Source of the DNA: Clonostachys chloroleuca
Lineage: Eukaryota; Ascomycota; Sordariomycetes; Hypocreales; Bionectriaceae
Length of the DNA stretch: 64,000 nt
Direction: 5' to 3'
NCBI GenBank assembly: GCA_037952775.1
Contig: JBANAY010000003.1
Span: 13,516,001 to 13,580,000 of the forward strand
In this document: positions 32,801-42,535 of the stretch, piece after piece
How the letters are laid out: the number at the start of each line of letters is the position of its first letter
Position numbering within the stretch: position 1 is the first letter of the stretch
Translations under genes and position numbers: made by a program
The notes under the pieces: generated by a model
Told to the model about the DNA's origin: nothing
Seen by the model: the letters and a program-made list of their open reading frames with translations, nothing else
The model's database searches: none

Positions 32801-34363
32801 TGAAGGGCGCTGATATCAATACGCAAGGTGGAGAATATAGCAACGCTCTTCAGGCTGCTTCAAGGGGGCATCTAGAGATCGTTCAGATGCTTATTAAGAA
32901 AGGCGCTAATATCAATACGCAAGGTGGACATATGGCACGTATGGCAATACTCTTCATGCTGCTTCAGCATATAGGCATCTAGAGATCGTTCAGATACTTA
33001 TTGAGAAGGGCGCTGATATCAATGCCCAAGGCGGTACATATAGCAACGCTCTTCAGGCTGCTTCACAATAGGGAATCTAGAGATTATTAAGATACTTATT
33101 GAGAAGGGCGCTGATATCAATGCCCAAGGTGGAGATCATAGCAATGCTCTTCAGGCTGCTTCAGCAGATAGGCATCTAGAGATTATTAAGATGCTTATTC
33201 AGAAGGGCGCTAATATCAATGCCCAAGGTGGGCTGTTTAGCAACGCTCTTCATGCTGCTTCAGGAGGAAGCCATCTAGAAGTCGCTGATATGCTTATTCA
33301 GAAGGGTGCTAATATCAATACCCAAGGTGGAGAGTATAGCAATACTCTTCAGGCTGCTTCAGCAGCAGGGCATCTAGAAATCACTGAGATACTTATTGAG
33401 AAGGGCGCTGATATCAATACTCACGGTGGATTTTATGGCAATGCTCTCCAGGCTGCTTCAGCAGCAGGGCATCTAGAGATAGCTGAGATGCTTATTGAGA
33501 AGGGCGCTGATATCAATGCCCAAGGTGGAGATCATGGCAATGCTCTTCAGGCTACTTCAGAAGGGGGGCATCTAGAGTTCGCTGAGATGCTAGAGCTTCA
33601 GATACTTATTCAGAAGGATGCTGATATCAATGCCCAAGGTGGGGTGTTTGGCAATGCTCTTCAGGCTGCTTCAGCAGCAGGGTATCTAGAGATTACTAAA
33701 ATGCTTATTCAGAAGGGTGCTGATATCAATGCCCAAGGTGGAGATCATGGCAATACTCTTCAGGCTACCTTCAGAAGGGGGGCATCTAGAGTTCGCTGAG
33801 ATGCTAGAGCTGCTCAGATACTTATTCAGAAGGATACTGATATCAATGCCCAAGGTGGGTTGTTTGGCAATGCTCTTCAGGCTGCTTCAGGAGGAGGCCA
33901 TCTAGGAATCGCTCAGATGCTTATTCAGAAGGGCGCTAATATTAATGCTCACAGTGGTTTTTATAGCAATGCTCTTCATGCTGCTTCAGCAAGAGGTCGT
34001 CTAGAGGTCACTGAGATACTTATTCAGAAGGGTGCTGATATCAATACCCAAGATGGGTTGTTTGGCAATACTCTCCAGGCTGCTTCAGCAGCAGGGCATC
34101 TAGAGATTGCTGAGATGCTTATTCAGAAGGGTGCTGATTTCAATGCCCAAGGTGGGTTGTTTGGCAATGCTCTTCAGGCTGCTTCAGCAGGAGGGCATCT
34201 GGAGATCGCTCAGTTGCTCGTCGAGAACAGCGCAGATATCAATGCCCAAGGCAGATATCATAGCAATACTCTTCAGGCTGCTTCAGTACTAGGGCATCAA
34301 GAGATTGCTAAGATACTTATTCAGAACAGCGCCAAACGAACGGACAGTCTATCCGATCAATAA
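29835..34363 (+). pseudogene. NLR protein relic: PNP-UDP domain, NACHT, ankyrin repeats
   Basis: ATG at 29835 starts SNPNDYTVGWICAI, the usual opening of the purine-nucleoside-phosphorylase-like effector domain. It continues through [52 protein letters not shown] and [20 protein letters not shown] to about 30770. A NACHT region follows: VRNWLAPPDPSTN, Walker A IPGCGKTV near 31145, Walker B EIYIVLDALDES near 31430, and LTYSERPLKLEEAVDLIAVN near 32010. Ankyrin repeats run from 32,590 to the end. Lesions include TAA near 29901 (where Q is expected), a frameshift near 30495, TAG near 30712 (where W is expected), and frame changes near 31120, 31860, 32360 and within the ankyrins. In fungi this architecture is associated with non-self recognition and programmed cell death (family knowledge). 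This copy cannot encode a full protein. Confidence 0.85.
32590..34345 (+). repeat. About 17 near-identical ankyrin units, 99-bp period
   Basis: Each 33-codon unit reads like GADINAQGG.YGNALQAAS, then GHLEIAEMLI.K. Units are very similar at DNA level (GGCGCTGATATCAATGCCCA, CTTCAGGCTGCTTCAG recur), which indicates recent expansion or gene conversion. Several units carry single-base indels, so the array spans three reading frames. A longer internal duplication is visible: 33520-33640 resembles 33735-33860, including an odd insertion CTAGAGCT in both. Confidence 0.85.
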
Positions 34364-35739
34364 GTAGATTTTATCTCCATAAATTTGCATATTAGTATTC
34401 CAGAAGTCAGATCAGATATCACAGAGAAAAAGGTTATATTTTTATCTATCAAGTCTAGAAGTACAGAGGTCTCTGAGATTCTCTTATACCCAAGGGAAAA
34501 GATAATCTTAGGTCCATAATTCGAGCCCCCTATTCTCTATAACCACCGCCGCCAGGGGAGTTCTTAAATATATACAGCAGCATTTCCTTTCTTCTGGAAC
34601 ATTCTAAAAATTATGTATGATGAGCCTAAGCTACCGTATCGACTAAAACCCCCCGAGACCACGAATAATACAATACAAGGCGAATTGGGTTGCCAGATTC
34701 TGGGTTAATTATTCCTAGTTCTTGGGTATACTCTGTGGCTTCTGTAGCATTGCCGGAGGGTCCCTGTACCTAGGATGGAATACTCTCCGTAATGCTCAGG
34801 CCTCTACATATTTATATTTAATTATTTCAGTAGTCCTTGGGATAGTCTCCTGTCTCAAGATATATCTTCGGAATTTTCAATCACCGCCCTCTCGGGTATT
34901 GAACATTTCTAATATGGGTTATAAGGTATGTATGCCCCAAAGCCCCATGGTCGGTTGGCACCACGAATACTACGAATATCTCACAGAAATAGCGCTACTA
35001 TAAAGTTTTTTTTTTTTTTTTTTTTTTTTAAACACATAAGATTCGAATTTGGATTTTTTAATGCGAGACATCGGTTATAAGATATGTCTCAAATCCACGT
35101 CATATGCCGATAAGCACCACGAATACCTCTTGGGAGCCTATAATCGGGTTCGATGAAAAAAAAAATCAAATTGCCCATAGCCAGCTTCGTTCCTCAAGGC
35201 TCCTTTGCGCAAACCACGGCTGGTTTGCCTCTCCTGTCTTTCTCATTTAGCTGGATGTATGGATCAGATGTGATTGGTCTGCCATGTGCGGCCGGATTAG
35301 TAGTCGGACCGATCGTACTTATGGGTCCTAAGTTGTTCACGGTACCTGCCTAAGCACGCTATGCCTTATTTGTGCGCGCTGTGGAGGTCCTGGATTCCCT
35401 CTTTGATGTTATTCACTTGTATTTGCTCTCTCGTCACATCACAACAAACCGATTACGAGCACTCACTATGCACCCTCCTACTTTCTTTAAAAAGGTCATT
35501 AGGCTCTATTAAATCGGGACACTGCGGATTCAAGTAGTACCTAGGTGAATCTACGGTCGCTGGAGGAGCGACTCTTATGGCCGAGTCACGACGCGTTAAC
35601 ACCGGCAACGCGACGCTACCAACACCATTAAGTAATCCGTTGCCCCTTCACTCTTGATGTTGAGCCTGTATCGATACTAAACAAACTTTGCTTCTCTAGG
35701 GCCGACCTAGTATTCGATTTTTCCCCCTCGCACGATGCG
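34364..35739. other. Repeat-rich gap
   Basis: Contains a 93-codon plus-strand frame with one hydrophobic segment (34722-35003; STYLYLIISVVLGIVSCLKI), probably repeat-derived because its end matches the 25.9 kb repeat. It also has a poly-T run at about 35006-35029, a second decayed repeat copy near 35075-35130, the 35175-35240 copy of the 26.03 kb module, and 35253-35376, which is shared with 56410-56517. Confidence 0.5.
35253..35376 (+). repeat. Dispersed repeat shared with 56.4 kb
   Basis: Matches 56410-56517 in the same orientation (CAGATGTGATTGGTCTGC, CGGATTAGTAGTCGGACCGAT, GGTACCTGCC, ACGCTATGCCTTATTTGTGC), interrupted by a small length difference. No coding role. Confidence 0.75.
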
Positions 35740-38154
35740 ATGAGTGCTCCGACGGACACGGAAAAGTTGCTGCGGCGTCTACGAGAGGCAGAGGAGAGAG
35801 CTGCACGAGAGGAGGAGCGAGCCAATCGAGCAGAAACCGAAAGAGACCAAGTAGCGATCGAACGGGACCAAGCAGCGATCGAACGGGACCAAGCAGCGAT
35901 CGAACGGGATCAGGAGAGGGAACAGACCCGACCGACAACCCTAGATGAATATCTGGAGGCCTGCCACAATCTCGTCTACACACGCCTTACGGTTGAAAGC
36001 GACCCGTCTAAGACCACTACCGGCAGCATCCGTGCCTACAATAAGCTTGTTCCGGAGCACCTCAAGCAGTGGACTAGCTTTTTTGATGAGCAGGGCCAGA
36101 TGCTGACTACCATCTACTCCTTCTTTCCGCTAGAGAAACAACTCTTTGATAATCGAGCCTACCTGGCGACGCTTGGTAATAAAGTGTCGGCAGCTCCTAT
36201 CGCAGACGAGAAAATGCTAGAAAATTTTCTACATAATTGTGTAGAGGAGCAGGTTAGGTGTATCATACTTGAACTCAGTAAATCTGAGGACTTTCAACGG
36301 CAGTTGAATATTGGATCCGGCATCAAGTTTGAGAACCACCTCAAAGCGATCAGTGATACGGCCTATGAAGTCGTCGAACGAAAACGCCGGCAGCCACTCC
36401 CACCGCTGCAGCAGGAATCAGAGGAGCCAGGGCCAGAGTCACAGCGCCCGAGGACACCAGATCTCATCCGCGACCCTGCGAAGCTGAATGCGGACCAAAT
36501 CTGCATCTATCGATACGAGGAGACTGGCCTGGGAAAGCGGTCTGTCATTGCAATCGCTGAGTACAAGCCACCTCACAAGCTCACCCTCCCACAGCTCCGG
36601 AAAGGCCTGCACGACATGCACATCTTCCAAGACGTTGTTTGCAAGAATAAGATCCCAACAGAGGCGGAAGCCAAGTTTCAGCATTACGCCGAGGAGCTGA
36701 CCGCTGCCGCCATCACGCAGACCTACCACTACATGATCAAGGGTGGTCTAGCTTATAGCCTCTTGACTACCGGCGAGGCCATTGTGTTTCTCAAGATTGA
36801 TTGGAGAGCTCCCGAGGTTCTTTACTACCACCTAGCAGAGCCTGGTCCGGAGGTGGAAGCGCATGGACAGTTCCGTTCGTGTACGGCTATTTCCCAGTAC
36901 CTTGCCTTCCATCTCCAGGCACTTAGTGATCCCGCGCACATCGGCCAAGACAGGCGCCAGGAGGTCATTGGTGGGCTGAGGCAGTGGAAGGTGGACTTCC
37001 GGCGCACAGCGAGCACAATTTCCAAGGATCAGCAGGGGGCGTCGCCGGGATCACCTGCCTTTACTCCCACAACTTACAGTACTGTCGATCGCTCGGTGAA
37101 ACCCCGGGGGCGCAAGCCAAAAAAAAATGCTGAACCTGGGGGAGCGCTTCCTGTGAGACGGCGAAGGGATGATGAACCCGATGACGGTGGGGGTTTAAAT
37201 CGCCCGCCTAGTGCTAGCCCAGCAGAGCGGCAACAACCAGGGCAGAACCAGGGAACTCGGCGGAGCCAGCGGATTGCCGGGCGGGCTGCTGCGGAAAGCA
37301 GTCAAGGCGACAACACGAACAGTAATAAAGGCAGTGATCAAGCTGTCCAGTTCTGTACACAGAGGTGTCTGCTGGGCCTGGTGAGAGGTTATATACTTGA
37401 CGCCAATTGCCCAAATTTTACCCGCCATAGAACTCGGAATTGCAAGACAAATTGCTCCAAACACCATCCCATCACACACGTCGACTTTCTCAAGCTGCTT
37501 TCTAAGCAGCTGAAACGAACACTTGACTCTGGAATCACATCGTTGGATATCACTGGTTCTCGTGGGGCCCTCTTCAAGATTACTTTGCTTGCGTATGGGT
37601 ACACCTTCATTGGCAAAGGTACGGTGAAGGCTTTCATATCAGATCTGAAGCACGAAGCTTTAGTCTACAAGCGACTTAAGGGAGTACAAGGGACCCATGT
37701 ACCCGTCTTCCTCGGTGCTATCGACCTTGGTGCCCTCGGCAGGACGTACTACTATGATATCCGCGTTGACGTGGTTCACCTGTCATTTATGTCCTGGGGA
37801 GGTGTCGGTTTGAGAGATATTGATGCAACAGGCCTTGATGAGGCCTCTGTAAGGGGAATGGCAATACGGTCCATGAAAGCCATACATCAAGAAGGGGTGG
37901 TACACATGGATGCGCGTCGGGAAAATATGCTGCTCAACCCAGAAACTCGAGGGGTAATGATAATTGATTTCGAGCGCTCGCGGCTTCTCTCGCCACCCCG
38001 ACGCCAGCTGGCCGCCCTGCAGCCTAACAAGCGACGGCGGATTCAAGATACGAGCGGGAAGATTAAGGCGGTATCTCGTCCTCGCAGTGTTAAGAGCCAG
38101 CCGGAGCCAGATTTCTTGCATGATCTCGCTGGAGTGAAAGGAGCGTTCATGTGA
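35740..38154 (+). CDS. Coiled-coil, nuclease-like and kinase-like fusion protein
   Basis: One intact exon of 804 aa. Residues 1-70 form a coiled coil built on an exact heptad (AIERDQA). Residues about 70-240 are a helical domain (EYLEACHNLVYTRL). Residues about 245-400 contain D252 and IAIAEYKPPHKLT with E274-x-K276, a spacing that suits a PD-(D/E)XK nuclease fold but is not proof. A charged, low-complexity linker (about 430-520) follows. The end is a protein-kinase-like domain: CTQRCLLGLVRGYILDANC, GYTFIGKGTV, KHEALVYKRL, the catalytic-loop match HMDARRENML (H722, D724, N729) and IIDFERS (D743 of the DFG position, read DFE). No classic glycine loop is obvious. Fusions of nuclease-like and kinase-like domains are known from Crinkler-type effectors; many fungal members of this family carry vague database names. 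Function unknown; it may act in inter-strain or element conflict. Confidence 0.75.
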   Translation: MSAPTDTEKLLRRLREAEERAAREEERANRAETERDQVAIERDQAAIERDQAAIERDQEREQTRPTTLDEYLEACHNLVYTRLTVESDPSKTTTGSIRAYNKLVPEHLKQWTSFFDEQGQMLTTIYSFFPLEKQLFDNRAYLATLGNKVSAAPIADEKMLENFLHNCVEEQVRCIILELSKSEDFQRQLNIGSGIKFENHLKAISDTAYEVVERKRRQPLPPLQQESEEPGPESQRPRTPDLIRDPAKLNADQICIYRYEETGLGKRSVIAIAEYKPPHKLTLPQLRKGLHDMHIFQDVVCKNKIPTEAEAKFQHYAEELTAAAITQTYHYMIKGGLAYSLLTTGEAIVFLKIDWRAPEVLYYHLAEPGPEVEAHGQFRSCTAISQYLAFHLQALSDPAHIGQDRRQEVIGGLRQWKVDFRRTASTISKDQQGASPGSPAFTPTTYSTVDRSVKPRGRKPKKNAEPGGALPVRRRRDDEPDDGGGLNRPPSASPAERQQPGQNQGTRRSQRIAGRAAAESSQGDNTNSNKGSDQAVQFCTQRCLLGLVRGYILDANCPNFTRHRTRNCKTNCSKHHPITHVDFLKLLSKQLKRTLDSGITSLDITGSRGALFKITLLAYGYTFIGKGTVKAFISDLKHEALVYKRLKGVQGTHVPVFLGAIDLGALGRTYYYDIRVDVVHLSFMSWGGVGLRDIDATGLDEASVRGMAIRSMKAIHQEGVVHMDARRENMLLNPETRGVMIIDFERSRLLSPPRRQLAALQPNKRRRIQDTSGKIKAVSRPRSVKSQPEPDFLHDLAGVKGAFM

Positions 38155-39168
38155 TATGATATTATACTACCGGCGAGAGATTGGTTGGCTTTATGGTAAC
38201 CGTTGTTACTTGAATGCATGGCCTGAAACTTGGGCTGTTTTGGGGAGTCTTACTATAGTTCGCTAATACGTAATTAGTCAAAATATAAAGGCCCGACAGG
38301 GTATTTAGAGCTAATAATGACGCTGGCAAAGGTTCGGTAAAATGCCAACTCTGCGTACGCGGTAATGCTTCGTGTGATGCGCCGAATAGGAAAAGCGTTT
38401 GCGTGTTGCGTGGGCGGGGATTCATTTTGCGTACGCGAGTGACTGGACTGGCCATTCTCGTACGCGACTTTGCGCGGTCCTGTTTAGCGTATTCTGTGAT
38501 AAGTACTTGTATGTATAAGGCTCATTCTTCCATGTTCTTTCACGAGGCAAACGCCATGTTGCTCTCCAAGCCCCAGAAGCTGCGCGCACGCGCCTTAAGC
38601 TCTAGGCCACCCTTGTGACCATGAGCAAGGTGGGTCTCGTACGCGACTCGGCGTACGCAATCCATGTGATTATGCCTTGAGGAACGAAAGGCTCTTCCTT
38701 CCGCCCCTCGAAAGCAACACCTGGGACACCGCCACCTGCGCCACTTCAAGCCACATCTCTAGAGCCACAATCCGGAAAGTCTCGTTCCGAAAGGTCTGCT
38801 GGCGGGCGCCGTAGGGGGCCGGTCTCCTGTTCGCGCCACGGATTCCCGCCTCTCGGCCTGCACCACACCACATCCGCCACACATTTGCGCCACCTTCAGT
38901 GGCGCATGTGTGCCTCGTTGCTATTGGTCTCCCGTTGCTGTCGCCTTGCACAGCTCGGGCTACACCAGAATCGCTACGCCACTACGTGTACCTTTGAGCT
39001 ACAATCGGTAGGAAAGCCAACTGTATTGGAATGAGCATATGAGATATATACTTCGAGGACAGGCCCCGCATCATTACAAAAAAAAACTCTTAATTTTAAC
39101 ATCTTTTATTCCGATTTTTCCAATATCCTCTCAGCAGCTTAAGCCGCTTTACAGCGACCCTGTGTAGA
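38155..39168. other. Repeat-rich gap
   Basis: A cluster of GCGTACGCG / GTACGCGA motifs lies at 38354-38660. A GAGGAACGAAAGG box lies at 38672-38707. 38770-38832 shares CTCGTTCCGAAAGG and CCGGTCTCCTGT with 41103-41152. No gene recognised. Confidence 0.5.
38672..38707 (+). repeat. Dispersed repeat, GAGGAACGAA family
   Basis: Nearly identical to 15306-15340 over about 35 bp (GCCTTGAGGAACGAAAGGCT, then TTCCGCCCC). Confidence 0.75.
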
Positions 39169-40952
39169 ATGAGTGAACCAACGATTTCAACTGGTGCTGG
39201 GCTCGACAATGTTGCCAATTTGATCGGAGGACTGAGCATCGCCGATCACCCTGAGGTTGGCAACCGCACCCGCGTAACCCAGTCGACTCTCACAAAAGCG
39301 ATCCTTACCCTCAATCAGACTGCAGCAGCCGCATGCCTGCAGGGGCAAAAGGTCCTTGCTCCAGCTAGTGATGCCCACATTGCTAGTAGCGGGACTGTGG
39401 CAGAAATCTGCTCGCTGCGCAGGAGAGTCGACGAGCTTGCGAATGCTGCCGACGCGCTTAGAGATGCGACGGAGCAATCAATCGTCGACCGTGTCAGCTT
39501 GCTTGGAGGCCAAAAAGGATCCCACACAAAAAAGCTTCTAAACCATTTCGACGATAAAATCATGGCCATTGTCCGGAATGTCCTCAGCAGCTCCAATGAT
39601 GAGGCTTGTGTATTATGGAAGACTGTGGAAGAGTGTTACAACCAAGCCATTAGACCTTTTGGTGAACTGCAGTCTGACGACTACTTCATTTCGCTAGATG
39701 AGGCATGCCCTGAATGGCCCTACGACCCGGCTTTCGAGAGCGAAGAATACTATGAACATGAAAATCGTCTAGATGTCGACGAACACTATGCTGAACTTTG
39801 GAGAAGAAATGCAGAATTACGCGAAGCCAACAAAACTAGAGAAAGGCAGGGACAAAGGCAAAGCTGGATCGACTTTTGGGTTCGAGCATTGAACCACTGC
39901 CCGGGTGGCCCGACACTGTTCTACCCACCAGCTGCTTCTTCCGCCGCAAGATCTATAGAATGGCCATTCAACGATCTTCCACAGTATCTTTTCCGGGCCT
40001 TCGACTCAAGGACCTCTGGCAAAAATGATGACAACGTTGTGGCTTCAATTATGAGCATGTTCGGCACCCCAGAGAACAGTAAGATCGATATTCTGTCGCT
40101 GAGAACACACGACGCGTCGGAAATGCTCTATAGTCACCTAGTTAAAAGCTGTTTCAACGGAAGTACATCCGACAATCTCATGTCTTGGAGCAGCTCTCTG
40201 ATGTTTGTGATTCAATATGCGATTTGGAGGTCCAGTATTGGCAATCTCTTCCCAGCTGAGGTTCGTATTTGTGTAATAGACACAGGCAAATTTCCACCCG
40301 GGCAATTTGTACGAGATATGTCACTGCTCAAAGCATTCAATAATACGGAATTGAGCGAGGATCAGAAACGATTTTTCCGGTTTCGTCTCGGGAGTCCAGA
40401 ATACGACAATGGAGAATATCTTTCCCAAGGAGTGGTCAATCACGACGGCCGATCATGCACTTTCTCGTTACAAGACTTGGTAGAAGCTGGACTCTATGAG
40501 TTATATCCTGAGTTTGGAGATGCCCAATTCAGGAGGCTATGGACGAACCGGGTACGAGACCTTCGCTTTTCCTGGGACACTGAGCAGAAAACGACCCTAC
40601 AAGAGATACTTCATGCGTTCAACATGGCAAGGAGTTGCTTTAGATCATTTGACGCGCCTCATATCGTGCTACTGCTTCTGACTTTCAAGAACCGCAAGCT
40701 TCAAGCGACAGGTAAGACACACTCCCCTACTACGACAATATGAATCAAATGTTTAACAAAGCGCCAGCACTCCAGAGTGACCTAAGGCACGCTGATACTT
40801 CCGGGCCAGTCGAAGTCCGTCGATATGTCAAGGCGGCTAGAGCAATGGAACGAAGTAATCGGAATTCGACCCTGTGGGATTCAGATACCGTTTGGCGATT
40901 ATTTCATTCGTACAACATAGAAGCGGTTCAAAGCATTTTCGAATGTATTTGA
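39169..40952 (+). CDS. DUF7587-like protein, two exons
   Basis: Exon 1 is 39169-40711, the intron 40712-40761 (GTAAGA...ACAAAG, 50 bp), exon 2 40762-40952. The total is 1,734 nt, 577 aa, with reading phase kept (exon 1 ends in phase 1). Residues 1-150 are a low-complexity and helical region. Residues from about 265 carry the conserved domain: LFRAFDSRTSG, DILSLRTHDASEM, HLVKSC, DNLMSWSSSLMFVIQYA, VRICVIDTGKFPPGQFVRDM, EYDNGEYLSQGV, LYELYPEFGDAQFRRLWTNR. I associate this pattern with the fungal domain DUF7587. The order of an Arg, an S-x-S-like segment (SWSSSL) and a Glu (GEYLSQG) resembles ADP-ribosyltransferase folds, which is only a hypothesis. Without the intron the frame would end at 40743 with a non-domain tail. 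Confidence 0.6.
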
Positions 40953-41217
40953 GTGAATAACGAATCAAACGGGGGGAACCACTCTCAACGGAGATAATGC
41001 TTATGGCTTAGTTATGTGTCGGATTTTTTTAGGGTCAAGTTTGAAAGCCAGAGCATTGTGTATATTCGTCTGTGCGCATCAAGGCAAGTGCCTTGCTTCT
41101 CAGCCTCGTTCCGAAAGGCATCGGCGGACCCCGTAGGGGACCGGTCTCCTGTATAGTACTACCAAAGCATTAGGCGTAGCACTCCATGGAGGCTATTGAT
41201 AGTACTGGAGGTGTGTA

Positions 41218-41480
41218 GTGCTCGGGAGGTGTAGTGCTCGGGAGGTATAGTGCTCAGGAGGTATAGTGCTCGGGAGGTGCAGCGCTCGGGAGGTGTAGTG
41301 CTCGAGGGGTGTAGCAGCAGTCGGGAGGTGTAGCGCTCGAGAGGTGTAGTGCTCGGGAGGTGTACCTAGTGCTCCAGACGCATGTGCTACATATAGGTTA
41401 TAAATAGTACTAAGAGGTGTAGCAGTAGGGGGCGTAGTGCTCGAAGGATGTAGCGTTATGGAGGTGTCACGAACTATAGT
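41218..41480 (-). repeat. 16-bp minisatellite
   Basis: Unit GTGCTCGGGAGGTGTA (plus strand), nine nearly perfect tandem copies to about 41365, then decayed copies to about 41480. The minus-strand open frame across it (41193-41543) reflects the repeat. Confidence 0.9.
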
Positions 41481-42073
41481 GCTAGAGAAAAGTGGTGCTC
41501 GACCAACCCTCCCAGTTCCGAGGCATGCTTGCATGGGTTGCACCGGGAGCAGAGAAGCGTTGTCACCGGTACAAGTGAAAGGTTGAATATGGAGATTGCG
41601 TGGATGAAAGGGAAGCAGGTAGTTTACATTCAGTTGGTGGACCTATGCATTTGCAAACTGACCCAGTCAGCTTTGAGACTCACAATTAATTGGACTTGTT
41701 GAATTGTTGGTTGGGCTCCAAGAACATGGATGGTACCATTTCCTGGACTCTGAAGTTCGTATTACTAATGCTCACACCATATTTGCTAGTTAAAACCACC
41801 TCGGCCACAAAGAAGCAACGACAAACACTTCAGGTCTTGCTTTCTTTTCCTTAGATTTTTATGGTCAACCTAACGACCTTTTCATCCACAACCCGCACGA
41901 TCAGTTTCCACTACATTTATTCATTCATCCGCCCAGTTCCTACATTCAAGCAGAATGTGTCGCACACCTTGCCGGCTGTCACTAGCCTTGTCGCCATCGT
42001 AGAGATGAGCACGAAAGCCGACGATTCAGTTCTTTCAACAATCATTGAAGTGCCGGAGACATTCAGTGTCCAA

Positions 42074-42265
42074 GGACGGCCTGTGTGTACGAGGACGGCC
42101 TGTGTGTACGAGGACGGCCTGTGTGTACGAGGACGGCCTGTGTGTACGATGACGGCCTGTGTGTACGAGGACGGCCGGTGTGTACGGGGACAGCTCTATG
42201 GTCCCAGGACAGCATGGTCCGAGGACAGCCCTGTGGTCTCAGGACAGCCCTGTGGTCTCAGGACA
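42074..42265 (+). repeat. 19-bp minisatellite in two variants
   Basis: About six copies of GGACGGCCTGTGTGTACGA are followed by about four copies of GGACAGCCCTGTGGTCTCA. Both have the same 19-bp period, so they are diverged blocks of one array. Because 19 is not divisible by three, the open frame over it repeats a 19-residue peptide every three units. Confidence 0.9.
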
Positions 42266-42394
42266 ACCCTGTTGGAAATGAGTGATTGTATTGCTTGTTG
42301 TTTTATTCTATTAGTATGAGTGGGAGCACCCATACTTATACACATCACTAACCCCTATCATACATTGCTGTTTCAGCCGTGATGTTTTAACAAA

Positions 42395-42535
42395 CCCTGT
42401 GGGGCCCAGGACAGCTATATGGTCCCAGGACAGCTATATGGTCCCAGGATAGCATGGTCCGAGGACAGCCCTATGGTCTTAGGATAGCCCTGTGGTCCTA
42501 GGATAGCATGGTCCAGGGACAGCTCCATGGTTTGT
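42395..42535 (+). repeat. Satellite block related to the 19-bp array
   Basis: Units such as GGTCCCAGGACAGCTATAT and GGTCC.AGGATAGC repeat about seven times, about 130 bp beyond the main array, separated by unrelated sequence. Confidence 0.75.

Noticed and set aside
41861..42319. 152-codon frame
   Set aside because: Half of it is the 19-bp minisatellite. The first half has no known domain.
41218..42535. CRISPR-like regular repeats
   Set aside because: Units are directly tandem without spacers, and the genome is clearly fungal; these are minisatellites.
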